From assembly GCF_017814975.1 (NCBI RefSeq), contig NZ_JAGIQA010000007.1, positions 186,001 through 250,000 on the forward strand: a stretch of 64,000 nucleotides of DNA, in the 5' to 3' direction. The position numbers and the translations under genes were made by a program. Position 1 is the first letter of the stretch. Each line of letters begins with the position of its first letter. Origin of the DNA: Cupriavidus consociatus (GTDB taxonomy: Bacteria; Pseudomonadota; Gammaproteobacteria; Burkholderiales; Burkholderiaceae). Shown in pieces: positions 7,789-17,653 of this stretch. Below the pieces are notes generated by a model. It was not told the DNA's origin. It did no database searches and worked only from the letters and a program-made list of their open reading frames with translations.

Positions 7789-8217
7789 GTGAGTGATGCG
7801 AAGCAGGAAACGCGGCGCACGCTGGCGGAGAAAGTTTCAATCAGCAGGGCTTTGCGCCTGAGCGTGCCGCCAGAGGCCAGGCCTGCGCCGGTCAACCGCA
7901 GGGACTGGCTGCGGCAGAAGAAAGAGCAATTGCAGGCTGCCCGCGCCGCCGCCAGGCAAAGGCGCGAACTGTTGAGAGCCGAGATCCTGTCGGCGGTGCA
8001 AGATATTGCCCGGGAGGAGCGCACTGCCGCACGGCTGGAAGCTGAACGCCTGAAGGCGGAAGCCAGGACCGCACAGACCTACGCGCGGGAGGACGCACGT
8101 GCCGCCGCCAAGTTCGAGCGTGGCCAGCCAGCCCGCTCGACGTCCAGGCGAAAAACCCTTTCCAAAGAGAAACGCAAGCTGGTCTCCTACGATGATCTGT
8201 TGCGGATGCGCGGGTGA
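7789..8217 (+). CDS. Hypothetical protein, highly charged and helical
   Basis: A 142-residue protein that I do not assign to a family. It has no signal peptide or membrane helix. Residues 40-110 are rich in Arg, Ala, Glu and Gln with heptad-like spacing (RQKKEQLQAARAAARQ onward), suggesting a long coiled coil, and the C terminus is basic and ends SYDDLLRMRG. The GTG start is chosen because GGAGGAG (7773-7779) lies 9 bases upstream. It stands alone, with no co-directional neighbour. A structural or nucleic-acid-associated role is possible but unproven. Confidence 0.65.
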   Translation: MSDAKQETRRTLAEKVSISRALRLSVPPEARPAPVNRRDWLRQKKEQLQAARAAARQRRELLRAEILSAVQDIAREERTAARLEAERLKAEARTAQTYAREDARAAAKFERGQPARSTSRRKTLSKEKRKLVSYDDLLRMRG

Positions 8218-8273
8218 TTCGACAGGGGTTCGACAGGGTCGACAGGGCGGCAGCGGCTTCTCGCCCGCCATCC

Positions 8274-8296
8274 TGTCCCGCAGGGTCTGCGGGACA
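8274..8296. terminator. hairpin between convergent genes
   Basis: A perfect 10-bp stem (TGTCCCGCAG / CTGCGGGACA) with a GGT loop lies 2 bases past the stop of the minus-strand VOC gene and 57 bases past the plus-strand hypothetical gene. There is no T run, so it is a candidate bidirectional terminator only. Three copies of CGACAGGG (8220, 8231, 8240) sit just before it. Confidence 0.45.
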
Positions 8297-8298
8297 AG

Positions 8299-8676
8299 TC
8301 AAGCCATGGCCGGTTCCTGGCAAACCACTTCGATGTTGTGCCCGTCCGGACCAATGACGAAGGCCGCATAGTAATTCGCGTGGTAGTGCGGACGCAGACC
8401 GGGCGCACCGTTGTCCTTGCCACCGGCGTCCAGCGCCGCGCGATAGAAAGCGTCGACCTGCTGGCGATTCTCGGCCGTGAATGCCAGGTGAAGATGCGCG
8501 GGCTTCTCCTCGGTCTGGAACAGGCACAATGAAGCCTTGCGCTTCGCGCTGAGCTCGACGCCATACATCGGCGGCCCCTCCGAGACAACGGCTACGCCGA
8601 GCGGTTCGAGTGCCTTGAGGAAGAACGCCTTGCTCGCTGCATAGTCGCTGACTCCGAACTTGACGTGGTCAAACAT
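8299..8676 (-). CDS. VOC family (glyoxalase/bleomycin resistance-like) protein
   Basis: A 125-residue single-barrel vicinal oxygen chelate protein. It starts MFDHVKFGVSDYAASKAFF, which is the family's first strand and helix with a metal-ligand His, and ends with FVIGPDGHNIEVVCQEP, where the glutamate is the second-half ligand. HLHLAFTAENRQQVDAFY lies between. An AGGAG lies 6 bases before the ATG. Such short proteins act as lyases, dioxygenases or binding proteins for small ligands; the substrate cannot be read from sequence. No operon partner. Confidence 0.87.
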   Translation of the reverse strand: MFDHVKFGVSDYAASKAFFLKALEPLGVAVVSEGPPMYGVELSAKRKASLCLFQTEEKPAHLHLAFTAENRQQVDAFYRAALDAGGKDNGAPGLRPHYHANYYAAFVIGPDGHNIEVVCQEPAMA

Positions 8677-8980
8677 GAGTTCTCCTGAAGAGTGGTGCCC
8701 GCGCTGAGGATTCTAATTCTCTCATCGAGGGGACGCAGCGCCCGCCTTGGCCGCATGCTGGCCATGCTCGAGACGGGGAGCGAACACGCCGGTGTTGGTA
8801 CCGCGCCCATCCCCGATCGCACCTGTGTACGGCGCCACCCAACACCGCACATGGTCGCCGCGCTGTCAGCATCACCCCCCAAGCCGTTTGCATGCCGAAA
8901 ATGCTCTAATTCCCGACAGGCATGAGGATTGCAATTTCCCTGTCAGAGCACCCCGCTCGCCAATCCTTGGGAGAACCATC

Positions 8981-9169
8981 ATGAGCACCCTGATCATCCG
9001 CGACCTTGCCGGTCACCGCCCCCTCGACGCCAGCGCCATGTCTGCGATTCATGGCGGCATCTATCGCACGCCGCCGCAGATCCTGGCGTTCGAACTCACC
9101 CATCTGCCAGCGACGCCCGATGGCCGTGTGCTTGGCACGGATGGCCAGTTGCATCTCCCTGTGATCTGA
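8981..9169 (+). CDS. Small peptide with a double-glycine leader-like segment
   Basis: A 62-residue product that starts MSTLIIRDLAGHRPLDASAM and continues SAIHGGIYRTPPQ. The pattern (short hydrophobic start, 'RDL', 'LD..AM..I.GG') is like the leader of bacteriocin-type or other peptides cut after Gly-Gly by C39 peptidase transporters, and such leader-like ORFs are common in Burkholderiales and Pseudomonas. The remaining 36 residues are proline- and leucine-rich with no cysteine. GGGAGAA precedes the ATG. No C39 transporter or modification enzyme is in the window. The 300 bases before it (8677-8980) hold no other gene I can support. Confidence 0.55.
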   Translation: MSTLIIRDLAGHRPLDASAMSAIHGGIYRTPPQILAFELTHLPATPDGRVLGTDGQLHLPVI

Positions 9170-9202
9170 CGGCACCTGCCGGGCGCGGTGACGTAACGAT
9201 GG

Positions 9203-12200
9203 TCAGTTAAACACGTCTTGCCGGTAACGCCCGGCCGCTACCAGCGCCGCGAGCCAGTCCGATGCCGCCGCTTCCGTCATCCCGCCCTGCTCCGCGGCGA
9301 TCCGGATCAGCGCCTGCCTGACCGCCGGCGCCATTTGCCGGCCGTCGCCGCACACATAGAACACAGCGCCTGCGTTCAGTTGCGCCCAGACGTCTGCGCG
9401 GCGCTGCCAGAGCAAATCCTGCACGAAGCACGGCGCGCCATCGACGACCGAATACGCCGCATGGACTTCGGCCACGCCCTGCTCTTGCCAGCGCGCGACG
9501 TCCTCACGGTACAGCCAGTCGTGCGCAGGATGCCGGCAGCCGTAGTAAAGCTGCACCGGCCTTACCGCCTTTCCCGCGGCCTGCTGCGCCGCGCGTTCCT
9601 CGAGGAAGCCACGGAACGGTGCAATGCCTGTCCCTGGCCCGACAAGGATCATCGGCACATTCGGCGCCTCGGGCGCGAAAGGCGGATTGGGCGTGCGGAT
9701 CGCGCCCGCGATCACCGTACCGGGTGCGAGGCCCTGCAGCCAGGTGGAGGCCACGCCGCGGAACAGCCCGCGGCCCGACAGCGCCGGCGCGCGGACCGTG
9801 CCGACGGTGATGGTCGCCATGTCGGGCGAAACCAGCGGCGACGACGCGATGGAGTAGAACCGTGGACGCATCGGCACGGTGCAGGCCAGCAGGCCAGCCA
9901 GGTCCAGTTCGATCGCAGGAAACCGGTCGAGCACATCGCCCAGACCCAGCCTGCGCTGCGCGACCTGTGCCGCATGGCCGGCCGTTTCGTCGTCCGAGGC
10001 AAGCTGCTGCAGCGACTGCCGCGTGAACGGGCAACGGGTGGCTTGCGCCAGGCTGCGCAGCGTCTGGCGCGAAACGACATCCTGCAGCTCCACGAAATGC
10101 GTCAGCAGTTGCCGCACGGACAGCGCCTCGCCAACCGGCAGCCCGCGTGCCGCACCGCGCGCGGCGGACAGCGTGACGATGGCGTCCGGGTCGACATGGA
10201 TCCGCTCGCAAATCGCCGTGACAATATCAGGCTGGTTCTGCGGATAGACGGCCAGGTGATCGCCGGTGTTGTAGCGCACGCCTTCCGGCAACCGCAGCCG
10301 GATGTCGCGCGTGGATGTCCGCGGCGCCTCGCGCGTGAAGTCCCACAGGCCGTCGGGATCGTTCACCAGTTCGAGGTTCGACAGGACCGTGAAGCCCTGT
10401 GTATTGGTCGGCAGCGTCGTCGCGCGGATCTCGGCCACGCCTCGCAACTGTACCTGCACCGCTGGCGCTTGTGGCGATCCGCCGGTGCCGTCGCCCCCCT
10501 GCAGCGCTTGCCACAGCAACGCCAGCCATCGTTCCGCCGCCTGGTCGAAGTCGCCGTTGCCATCGGCCTCGCCACGCGGCAGCAGTGGCGTGGCGCCGGC
10601 GCCGGCGAAGAATTCGAATACCCGGCGCGGGAAAGCCTGGTACGTGGGCCATTGCGAATTGCCGCAGCCCAGCACCGCAACGCGCAGGTCCGGCGCGCGG
10701 TATTCCTTGGCTGCGCCGCTGTCGAGCAGATCCTCGAAGCGACGCGCCGAGTCCGGCGCACGGCCGTTGTAGGTGGCGGCAACGATGACGGCCAGGCCGC
10801 TGGTCGGCAACGCATCGGCAATCTCGTCGAGGTCGCGCAGGGTAGCGTCGAAGCCCGCGGCAAGCGCGCCGGCGTGGACCTGCTCGGCCAGTTCACGCGC
10901 GGTGCCCAGGCTGGATCCGCACAGCACGGCAAGCGGCCGGCCCGCGCCCTGCACTTCCGCGCCAGCCAGCGGCGCCTGTTCTTCTCCGGCGACCGGTATC
11001 GCGACGATGCGCTCGTGCGGCCGGCGCCGGCGCGCGCGGACGGTGAAGCCGTCTGGCTTGATCGTCAGCGTTTCCTTGATACGGAACTGGTAGTCGTGCG
11101 CATCGGTGAACTGGAAATTGCGCAGCATCAGCGCCAGCGCCAGCTTGGCCTCGGTCAGCGCGAACTGGCGGCCAATGCAGGCGCGCTCGCCGTTGCCGAA
11201 CGGCATGTAGGCGTGGCGCGGCAGCCTGGCTTCGTTCTCGGGCAGGAAGCGGTCGATATCGAAGCGCTCGGGATCGGCCCAGACCTTGGGGTCGCGGTGC
11301 AGCGCGGTCAGCACGACGGAAACGCGGCGGTCCTTGCGGATCAGGTAGCGGCCGTCGAGCAGCGTATCCTGGTACGGCGCGACGGCGAAGGCTGGCGCGG
11401 TGGGCCACAGTCGCAGCGTTTCCTTGAGCACGCGGTCGAGCACCGGCAGCCGTGCCAGGTCGGCATACACCGGCGCGGCGTTGCCGGGCAGTACCGCATC
11501 CACCTCGGCGTACGCCTGCGCCATCACGCCGGGATTGCGCAGCAGCTCGTACAGGGCGAAGGTCAGCAGCCCGCTGGTGGTTTCATGGCCGGCAATCAGG
11601 AAGGTGATGACCTGGTTGCGGATGTTCTCGTCGTCCAGGCGCTGGTCCGTGTCGGGATCGCGCGCTTCGAGCATCAGCCCGAGCAGGTCCATGGCGGCGC
11701 CCTGCCGCCCGCCTTCGTCGGCCGCGCGGCGGCGCTTGATCACGTCGTCGACCAGTTCGCGCATGAAGCGCGTGTCTTCGTCGAACTTGCGGTGTGCCGC
11801 ATGCATGAAGCGGTCCTGCACGCCAAGGCGCGTGAGCTTGGACATCGCTTCTTCCAGCGCGCCGACCATGGCTTCGATAAACGGGTGCAGCTGCGCACTG
11901 GCGAACGAGTCGAAGTCATAGCCGAAGCCGGACAGCGCGATAGTGTCAAGCGTCAGCCGCGTCATGTCGTCGGCCACGGCGATATCGGCGTCGGGGCCCT
12001 GCCGTTCCCATTTGTCGACCAGCCGGTTGGCCACGCGCAGCATCACGTCGAAATAGCCCTTCATCGCGCGCTGGCTGAACGCCGGCATCAGGATGCGGTG
12101 CGCCTTGCCCCAGTTGGCCTCGTCGGTATGGGCGGTGAACAGGCCGTCGCCCGCCATGCCGCGCAGGTAGGACAGCGGCGGACCGATGTACTTGCGGAAG

Positions 12201-12466
12201 CGCGCCGCGTCGCACACCTCGGCAGCCAGCGCGACCGACGTCACGAACGGCACGCGCCGGCCGGCGAAGTCCAGTTCGAAGATGCCGTCATGGTGGCGGC
12301 TGCGCGCCAGCAGGTGCTGGCCCACCGCGCCCGGCTTGATCTGCAGCAGGTTGCCGACCAGCGGCCAGCCGGGATCGCGCGGGATTGGCCCGACCGCTGT
12401 CAGCGCGGCGGGATGCGTTGGCTGGGCAAGGGCGTCGGTGCCCGGTGACATGGTTGGCTGCGGCAT
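9203..12466 (-). CDS. Bifunctional cytochrome P450 / NADPH-P450 reductase (CYP102 type)
   Basis: A 1087-residue self-sufficient P450. Heme domain, about residues 25-480: the I-helix AGHETTSG, the K-helix ETLR and the heme loop FGNGERACIGRQF with Cys430 as iron ligand. A flavodoxin-like FMN domain follows at about 505-650 (GSSLGTARELAEQ). The FAD/NADPH reductase occupies about 680-1087, with RFYSIASS for FAD and GPGTGIAPFRGF for NADPH. This is the layout of Bacillus CYP102A1, which hydroxylates fatty acids near the chain end. It is cytosolic, with no signal. The divergent TetR gene and GTAGACA palindromes mirror the BM3/Bm3R1 arrangement. An ATG at 12451 is an alternative start. Confidence 0.95.
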   Translation of the reverse strand: MPQPTMSPGTDALAQPTHPAALTAVGPIPRDPGWPLVGNLLQIKPGAVGQHLLARSRHHDGIFELDFAGRRVPFVTSVALAAEVCDAARFRKYIGPPLSYLRGMAGDGLFTAHTDEANWGKAHRILMPAFSQRAMKGYFDVMLRVANRLVDKWERQGPDADIAVADDMTRLTLDTIALSGFGYDFDSFASAQLHPFIEAMVGALEEAMSKLTRLGVQDRFMHAAHRKFDEDTRFMRELVDDVIKRRRAADEGGRQGAAMDLLGLMLEARDPDTDQRLDDENIRNQVITFLIAGHETTSGLLTFALYELLRNPGVMAQAYAEVDAVLPGNAAPVYADLARLPVLDRVLKETLRLWPTAPAFAVAPYQDTLLDGRYLIRKDRRVSVVLTALHRDPKVWADPERFDIDRFLPENEARLPRHAYMPFGNGERACIGRQFALTEAKLALALMLRNFQFTDAHDYQFRIKETLTIKPDGFTVRARRRRPHERIVAIPVAGEEQAPLAGAEVQGAGRPLAVLCGSSLGTARELAEQVHAGALAAGFDATLRDLDEIADALPTSGLAVIVAATYNGRAPDSARRFEDLLDSGAAKEYRAPDLRVAVLGCGNSQWPTYQAFPRRVFEFFAGAGATPLLPRGEADGNGDFDQAAERWLALLWQALQGGDGTGGSPQAPAVQVQLRGVAEIRATTLPTNTQGFTVLSNLELVNDPDGLWDFTREAPRTSTRDIRLRLPEGVRYNTGDHLAVYPQNQPDIVTAICERIHVDPDAIVTLSAARGAARGLPVGEALSVRQLLTHFVELQDVVSRQTLRSLAQATRCPFTRQSLQQLASDDETAGHAAQVAQRRLGLGDVLDRFPAIELDLAGLLACTVPMRPRFYSIASSPLVSPDMATITVGTVRAPALSGRGLFRGVASTWLQGLAPGTVIAGAIRTPNPPFAPEAPNVPMILVGPGTGIAPFRGFLEERAAQQAAGKAVRPVQLYYGCRHPAHDWLYREDVARWQEQGVAEVHAAYSVVDGAPCFVQDLLWQRRADVWAQLNAGAVFYVCGDGRQMAPAVRQALIRIAAEQGGMTEAAASDWLAALVAAGRYRQDVFN

Positions 12467-12538
12467 GGCTCGGGGGCGTGTACGGTGAGGTCCGGGGGGC
12501 CGGCGGCGCGATTGCCATCTGCCGCCGTTTCGTCTAAC

Positions 12539-12592
12539 GTAGACAACTGTCTACCCCGGCGAAGGGTAGACAAGCGTAGACACCGTGTCAAC
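12539..12592. promoter_or_regulatory. cluster of GTAGACA operator half-sites between P450 and TetR genes
   Basis: A perfect palindrome GTAGACA-AC-TGTCTAC lies at 12539-12554. Further GTAGACA copies lie at 12566 and 12576, the latter paired with TGTCAAC (12586-12592, one mismatch). On the minus strand TTGACA (12586-12591) and a weak TACCCT (12563-12568), 17 bases apart, could be the P450 promoter, which the sites would cover. The likely binder is the adjacent TetR protein. Confidence 0.72.
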
Positions 12593-12633
12593 GCAGCGTG
12601 TCGACCAAAAACCGAGCATCACTACTAATCCGC

Positions 12634-13281
12634 ATGGAAGCCATTGCCGACGGCAAACGCCGCCTGATCGACGCCGCGCTGAAGCTGGCCGCCGCCAGGC
12701 GCAGCTTCGCGGCCTTGAAGCTGCGCGAGATCGCGCGCGAGGCCGGCCTCAACCCGAATACGTTCTACCGGCATTTCCAGGACATGGAAGACCTGGCGCT
12801 GACTGCAGTGGCCGAGGTCAGCGCCGAGTTGCGGCCGATGCTGCGCTCGGTGCGCTGGGCGGTCGCGCGCGACAACCCCGGCGAGGTGGCCAGCCGCGCA
12901 TGCGAGGCGCTGTTCCTGTATGCCCGGCATCACCCGGATGCGTTCGTGGTGGGAGTATGCGGCATCACCGGTCCGCAGCCGGCGCTGCGTGCGGCAATTC
13001 GAGCGGTGCTGGACGACATTGCCGCCGAGATGGCCGACGACATCGAGCGGCTCGAACTGTGTCCGCAACTCTCGCGTCCGCTCGTCGATGAATTCTGCGC
13101 CTATGTCGTGCCCTACCTGTTCCACCAGTGCATCGACTACATCGAAGCCAACAGCGCCGGCCGGCGCCGCCTGATGGAGCGTTCGGTGCAGCTGTGCTGC
13201 TGGCTGCTGGTCGGGGCAGCGGGACCCCACCCCGGGGGGCAACGTGCGCAAGGCCGCGCACAGAAGGCAGCGGCCCATTAG
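12634..13281 (+). CDS. TetR family repressor, probable regulator of the P450
   Basis: A 215-residue regulator divergent from the P450 gene. The N-terminal helix-turn-helix is clear: RRLIDAALKLAA, then LKLREIAREAGLNPNTFYRHF. The C-terminal domain (about 70-200) is typical of fatty-acid- or drug-responsive members and ends in a basic tail (GGQRAQGRAQK). ATG 12634 is preferred; an upstream GTG at 12598 would start just 6 bases past an operator half-site, but neither has a good ribosome-binding site. By analogy with Bm3R1 it would repress the P450 until a fatty acid or similar inducer binds (inference). Confidence 0.88.
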   Translation: MEAIADGKRRLIDAALKLAAARRSFAALKLREIAREAGLNPNTFYRHFQDMEDLALTAVAEVSAELRPMLRSVRWAVARDNPGEVASRACEALFLYARHHPDAFVVGVCGITGPQPALRAAIRAVLDDIAAEMADDIERLELCPQLSRPLVDEFCAYVVPYLFHQCIDYIEANSAGRRRLMERSVQLCCWLLVGAAGPHPGGQRAQGRAQKAAAH

Positions 13282-13294
13282 CAAGCATGCAGGA

Positions 13295-13720
13295 CTACGG
13301 GGTCTTGGGCGGCACGATCGTCGCACCCGGCTCCACCGTGCGCTCATGATGCATCTTCGGCATCATGTTGCTGTTCAGGTGGAACATCACCCACAGCGAT
13401 CCGGTCAGCGTGATCACCACCAGCGTCAGCGTGAACATCAGCGACAGCATGTTCCACCCGCCTTCCGATTTGGCGTTCATGTGCAGGAAGTAGATCATGT
13501 GGACCACGATCTGCACCGCGCCGATCAGCAGGATCACGATGGCGGTGGTGCGGGAATTCTCGAACACCCCGCCCATCACCAGCCAGAACGGGACCGCGGT
13601 CAGGAAGACCGACAGCACGAAGCCGGTCAGGTAGCCACCGAGCGTGGCGTGCGGCCCTACATCTTCCTCGTGCTCGTGGCCATGCCCGTGGCCGTCCAGC
13701 GTCTCGTCGTGTGTGCTCAT
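13295..13720 (-). CDS. cyoD: Cytochrome o ubiquinol oxidase subunit IV
   Basis: A 141-residue membrane subunit of the bo3 quinol oxidase. A histidine-rich soluble start ([18 protein letters not shown]) is followed by three membrane helices (about 30-50, 58-78, 90-110) containing HMIYFLHMN, typical of CyoD. The subunit helps assemble the copper-heme centre of subunit I. The ATG at 13720 overlaps the cyoC stop by 4 bases. It is the last gene of cyoABCD here; no cyoE heme O synthase follows. It ends 13 bases from the convergent TetR gene. The C-terminal tail is longer than in E. coli (109 residues). Confidence 0.93.
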   Translation of the reverse strand: MSTHDETLDGHGHGHEHEEDVGPHATLGGYLTGFVLSVFLTAVPFWLVMGGVFENSRTTAIVILLIGAVQIVVHMIYFLHMNAKSEGGWNMLSLMFTLTLVVITLTGSLWVMFHLNSNMMPKMHHERTVEPGATIVPPKTP

Positions 13721-14373
13721 GGCAGCGCCCCCATCAGGTAGACGAAGGTAAAGACGCCGATCCAGACGACGTCCAGGAAGTGCCAGAACATCGACAGGCA
13801 CATCAGCCTGCGCTTGTTGGCGGTGATCAGCCCGTGCCGCGCCACCTGCGTCATCAGCACGATCAGCCAGATGATGCCGAAGGTCACGTGCAACCCGTGC
13901 GTGCCGACCAGCGCGAAGAACGAGGTCAGGAACGCGCTGCGCTGCGGCCCGGCGCCCTGGTGGATCAGGTGCGCGAACTCGTACAGCTCGACCGCCAGGA
14001 AGGCCGCGCCAAACACCCCGGTGATCGCCAGCCAGATTTGCGTGCCGGCGATGCGGTTCTGCTGCATCTGCAGCATGGCGAAGCCATAGGTGATCGAAGA
14101 CAGCAGCAGGAAGGTGGTGTTCAGCGCCACCAGCGGCAGCTCGAACAGCTCGGCCCCGCTCGGCCCGCCCGCGTATTCGCGGCCCAGCACGCCGTATGCG
14201 GCGAACAGGCACGCAAAGACCAGGCAGTCGCTCATCAGGTAGAGCCAGAAACCGAGCAGCGTGCCGTTCTGCGGGTGGTGCTCTTCGGTGAGGTGGAAGG
14301 TAAAGCCCCCCGGCGGCACGTCATCCGCCGCGGAGGTGCCGCTCACGTACTGGGGATAGGTGGTCTCAGCCAT
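13717..14373 (-). CDS. cyoC: Cytochrome o ubiquinol oxidase subunit III
   Basis: A 218-residue membrane protein of the heme-copper oxidase subunit III family. [21 protein letters not shown] is the first helix, ELYEFAHL and [13 protein letters not shown] carry the conserved acid and histidines, and [12 protein letters not shown] ends the protein. Five helices as in E. coli CyoC. It overlaps cyoB by 8 bases upstream and cyoD by 4 bases downstream, so the operon is tightly coupled. Confidence 0.95.
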   Translation of the reverse strand: MAETTYPQYVSGTSAADDVPPGGFTFHLTEEHHPQNGTLLGFWLYLMSDCLVFACLFAAYGVLGREYAGGPSGAELFELPLVALNTTFLLLSSITYGFAMLQMQQNRIAGTQIWLAITGVFGAAFLAVELYEFAHLIHQGAGPQRSAFLTSFFALVGTHGLHVTFGIIWLIVLMTQVARHGLITANKRRLMCLSMFWHFLDVVWIGVFTFVYLMGALP

Positions 14374-16369
14374 GGCCCGCCATCACTTGTGTGCGCGCCG
14401 ACTCCGTCCGGACCACTTGGTCGGCCGGAATGTAGTAGTCGCGCTTGTAGTTGAAGGTATGGATGATCGCGCCGATGATGATCGCCGCGAACGACGCCAC
14501 CACCAGCCACCAGATGTGCCAGATCAGCGCAAAGCCGCACAGCGTGGACAGCCCCGCCAGTACGATCCCGGCCGCGGTGTTCTTCGGCATGTGGATGGGG
14601 TTGAAGCCCTGCAGCGGCCGTGTGTAGCCGTTCTGCTTCATGTGCCACCAGGCGTCGGTGTCGTGCACCACCGGCGTGAAGGCGAAGTTGTATTGGGGCG
14701 GCGGCGACGAGGTGGACCATTCCAGCGTGCGGCCATTCCACGGGTCGCCGGTCAGGTCGCGCAGTTCCTCGCGGCGCAGGAAGCTGACCACCAGCTGGAT
14801 GATGAAGCAGGCGATGCCGATGGCGACCAGCGCGGCGCCGAAGGCCGCGATCTGGAACCAGATCTGCAGCGACGGATCGTCGAAACGGTTCATCCGGCGC
14901 GTCACGCCAAGCAGCCCGAGCCAGTACAGCGGCATGAAGGCGAAGTAGAAGCCGGTCAGCCAGAACCAGAACGAGGCCTTGCCCCACGACGAGACCAGGC
15001 GATAGCCGAACGCCTTCGGGAACCAGTAGTGGATGCCGGCCATCAGCCCGAACACCACGCCGCCGATGATCACGTTATGGAAGTGGGCGATCAGGAACAG
15101 GCTGTTGTGCAGCGAGAAATCCGCCGGCGGCACCGCCAGCAGCACCCCGGTCATGCCGCCGATGACGAAGGTGACCATGAAGCCGATGGTCCACAGCATC
15201 GGCGCCTCGAAGCGGATCTTGCCGTGGTACATCGTGAACAGCCAGTTGAAGATCTTGGCACCGGTCGGGATCGAGATGATCATCGTCGTGATCCCGAAGA
15301 ACGAATTGACGCTGGCGCCCGACCCCATGGTGAAGAAGTGGTGCAGCCACACCAGGTAGGACAGCACCGTGATCACCACCGTGGCGTAGACCATCGACGC
15401 ATAGCCGAACAGGCGCTTGCGGCAGAAAGTGGCGACCACTTCGGAAAAGATGCCGAACACCGGCAGCACCAGGATGTAGACCTCGGGGTGGCCCCAGATC
15501 CAGATCAGGTTGACGTACAGCATCGCGCTGCCGCCCTGGTCGGCGGTAAAGAAATTGGTGCCGACGTAGCGGTCGAGCGACAGCAGCGCCAGCGCGGCGG
15601 TCAGCACCGGGAAGGCGGCGATGATCAGCACGTTGGTGCACAGCGCGGTCCAGGTGAAGATCGGCATGCGCATCAGCGTCATGCCCGGCGCGCGCATCTT
15701 GACGATGGTCACCAGCAGGTTGATGCCGGATAGCAATGTCCCGACCCCGGCCACCTGCAACGACCATATGTAGTAGTCGACGCCGACATCCGGACTGTGG
15801 ATGATCCCGGACAGCGGCGGATACGCCAGCCAGCCGGTGCGCGCGAACTCGCCGAGGAACAACGACATCATCACCAGGATGGCGCCGCCCGTGGTCATCC
15901 AGAAGCTGAAGTTGTTGAGGAAGGGAAACGCGACGTCGCGTGCGCCGATCTGCAGCGGCATGACAAAGTTCATCAGCCCCGTGACCAGCGGCATGGCCAC
16001 GAAGAAGATCATGATCACGCCGTGCGCGGTAAAGATCTGGTCGTAGTGGTGCGGCGGCAGGTAGCCCGCGTTGTCGCCAAAGGCGATGGCCTGCTGGATG
16101 CGCATCATGACCGCGTCGGCAAACCCGCGCAGCAGCATGATGATGCCCAGGATCACGTACATGATCCCGATCTTCTTGTGGTCGATGCTGGTGAACCACT
16201 CGCGCCAGAGGTAGCCCCACAGGCCGTACTTGGTGACCGCGCCGACCAGCACCAGCCCGCCCAGCACGACCGCGATGAAGGTGCCGATCAGGATGGGCTC
16301 ATGCAGCGGGATGGCTTCCCACGTCAGCCGTCCGAAGATCAAATTGGCGAGTTCCGAGCGCTCGGGCAT
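14366..16369 (-). CDS. cyoB: Cytochrome o ubiquinol oxidase subunit I
   Basis: A 667-residue subunit holding the low-spin heme b and the heme o3-CuB centre. [17 protein letters not shown] starts the core; the high-spin metal site is in [14 protein letters not shown] and WLHHFFTMG, and HFHNVIIGG carries the paired heme ligands. GHPEVY has the Tyr cross-linked to a CuB histidine in the family. ATG 16369 is preferred because AGGTGA lies 7 bases before it and the length fits E. coli CyoB (663). Ubiquinol is oxidised and protons are pumped at the inner membrane. Second gene of cyoABCD. Confidence 0.96.
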   Translation of the reverse strand: MPERSELANLIFGRLTWEAIPLHEPILIGTFIAVVLGGLVLVGAVTKYGLWGYLWREWFTSIDHKKIGIMYVILGIIMLLRGFADAVMMRIQQAIAFGDNAGYLPPHHYDQIFTAHGVIMIFFVAMPLVTGLMNFVMPLQIGARDVAFPFLNNFSFWMTTGGAILVMMSLFLGEFARTGWLAYPPLSGIIHSPDVGVDYYIWSLQVAGVGTLLSGINLLVTIVKMRAPGMTLMRMPIFTWTALCTNVLIIAAFPVLTAALALLSLDRYVGTNFFTADQGGSAMLYVNLIWIWGHPEVYILVLPVFGIFSEVVATFCRKRLFGYASMVYATVVITVLSYLVWLHHFFTMGSGASVNSFFGITTMIISIPTGAKIFNWLFTMYHGKIRFEAPMLWTIGFMVTFVIGGMTGVLLAVPPADFSLHNSLFLIAHFHNVIIGGVVFGLMAGIHYWFPKAFGYRLVSSWGKASFWFWLTGFYFAFMPLYWLGLLGVTRRMNRFDDPSLQIWFQIAAFGAALVAIGIACFIIQLVVSFLRREELRDLTGDPWNGRTLEWSTSSPPPQYNFAFTPVVHDTDAWWHMKQNGYTRPLQGFNPIHMPKNTAAGIVLAGLSTLCGFALIWHIWWLVVASFAAIIIGAIIHTFNYKRDYYIPADQVVRTESARTQVMAGHG

Positions 16370-16460
16370 GTTTGTCACCTGGGGCCTGAAGTAACCAACC
16401 GTGGCCGATGGTAGCTGGCCAGTACCGCTGGGAAAAATGAAAAACCGGGAGATCCGCGCC

Positions 16461-17510
16461 TTACTGCAGCAGCAGCCGGCCCTCGTTGCGGGCAACGCCG
16501 GCCGCGAAGGCAGGCGCAACCGCCTGGGTGTTGCTCGCGGTGCAGATCTCGCGTGACGGGTCGAACTTGCCGCGGCTGCGGTCGAGTGCCATGGTGTCGG
16601 CCATGCACCGGCCGCCGCTCACGCAGCGGTTCAGGATCAGGTCATAGAGTCCGGGTGCCACGCTGGCGTAGCGCTGCACCGGCACGCGCTCGCTGGGCTG
16701 CGCGAGCTGCAGGTAAGCATCCGTCGACAAGCCCTGGCCCGAGGACTTGACCTGCTGGATCCAGCGGTCGAAGTCTTCGTTCGACAGCCCGTGGAACTTG
16801 AAGCGCATGTTGGTGAAGCCCTCGCCGCTGTAGTTCGCCGACATGCCTTCGTACTCGCCGGGCTTGTTGATCACGGCATGCAGCTTGGTTTCCATGCCTG
16901 GCATGGCGTAGACCATGCCGGCCAGCGACGGCACGAAGAATGCGTTCATCACCGAGGTGGCGGTGATGTGGAAGGCAATGGGCCGGTCCACCGGCGCAGC
17001 CACCTCGTTGACCGTGGCGATGCCCTGCTCCGGATACAGGAACAGCCACTTCCAGTCCATCGCCACCACCTGCACCGGCAGCGGCTTGACGTCGGCGGTG
17101 ACGGGCCGGTTGGCGTCAATGCGCGTGAGCGGGCGGTAGGGATCGAGCTGGTGGGTGCTGACCCAGGTCACCGCGCCCAGCGCGATGATGATCAGCAGCG
17201 GCGCGGCCCAGATTGCCAGTTCCAGCACCGTGGAATGGTCCCAGTCGGGGTTATAGGGCGCGTCGGTGGCGCTTTCGCGGTAGCGCCACGCGAATGCCAG
17301 CGTGAGGATGATCACCGGCACGATGATCAGCAGCATCAGGCAGGTGGCGATGATGATCAGGTCGCGCTGGCGCACGGCCATGTCGCCGGATGGCGAAAGC
17401 AGCACCGCATGACAGCCGGAAAGGCACGCTAGCACGACTACCGCGCCACATCCTTGCAGTAGTCTTCTCGGTACACGGGAATGCGGAACTGCAATGTCGA
17501 AGTGGCCCAT
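16461..17510 (-). CDS. cyoA: Cytochrome o ubiquinol oxidase subunit II
   Basis: A 349-residue lipoprotein subunit. The signal ends in the lipobox LSGC (Cys near residue 33), followed by two membrane helices (about 50-72 and 90-112) and a periplasmic cupredoxin domain. The domain lacks the cysteine pair of the CuA centre, as in quinol oxidases; [22 protein letters not shown] is characteristic. Cysteines in RCVSGGRCM and EICTAS near the C terminus are extra to E. coli CyoA. ATG 17510 is used; an in-frame GTG lies at 17516. First gene of the operon, divergent from an MFS gene. Confidence 0.94.
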   Translation of the reverse strand: MGHFDIAVPHSRVPRRLLQGCGAVVVLACLSGCHAVLLSPSGDMAVRQRDLIIIATCLMLLIIVPVIILTLAFAWRYRESATDAPYNPDWDHSTVLELAIWAAPLLIIIALGAVTWVSTHQLDPYRPLTRIDANRPVTADVKPLPVQVVAMDWKWLFLYPEQGIATVNEVAAPVDRPIAFHITATSVMNAFFVPSLAGMVYAMPGMETKLHAVINKPGEYEGMSANYSGEGFTNMRFKFHGLSNEDFDRWIQQVKSSGQGLSTDAYLQLAQPSERVPVQRYASVAPGLYDLILNRCVSGGRCMADTMALDRSRGKFDPSREICTASNTQAVAPAFAAGVARNEGRLLLQ

Positions 17511-17653
17511 AGTCACGGAAGTGGCGTCTGAGGAATATCGGCATGCACCGATGAATCCACCTTTCGATTTTCTATGGCAGTTTAGGCGCTATTCTTGTGA
17601 CTGTGCGAGATTAAGTGCAGTATCGAAGCACTCCTGTCGAGAGGAGACTGACG

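Noticed and set aside
9218-12448. Plus-strand open frame of 1076 codons opposite the P450-reductase gene
   Set aside because: Antisense shadow; the minus strand carries all P450, FMN and FAD/NADPH motifs in order.
13721-14212. N-terminal extension of cyoD
   Set aside because: The open frame continues upstream through cyoC, but the CyoD family start and the 4-base overlap with cyoC fix the ATG at 13720.
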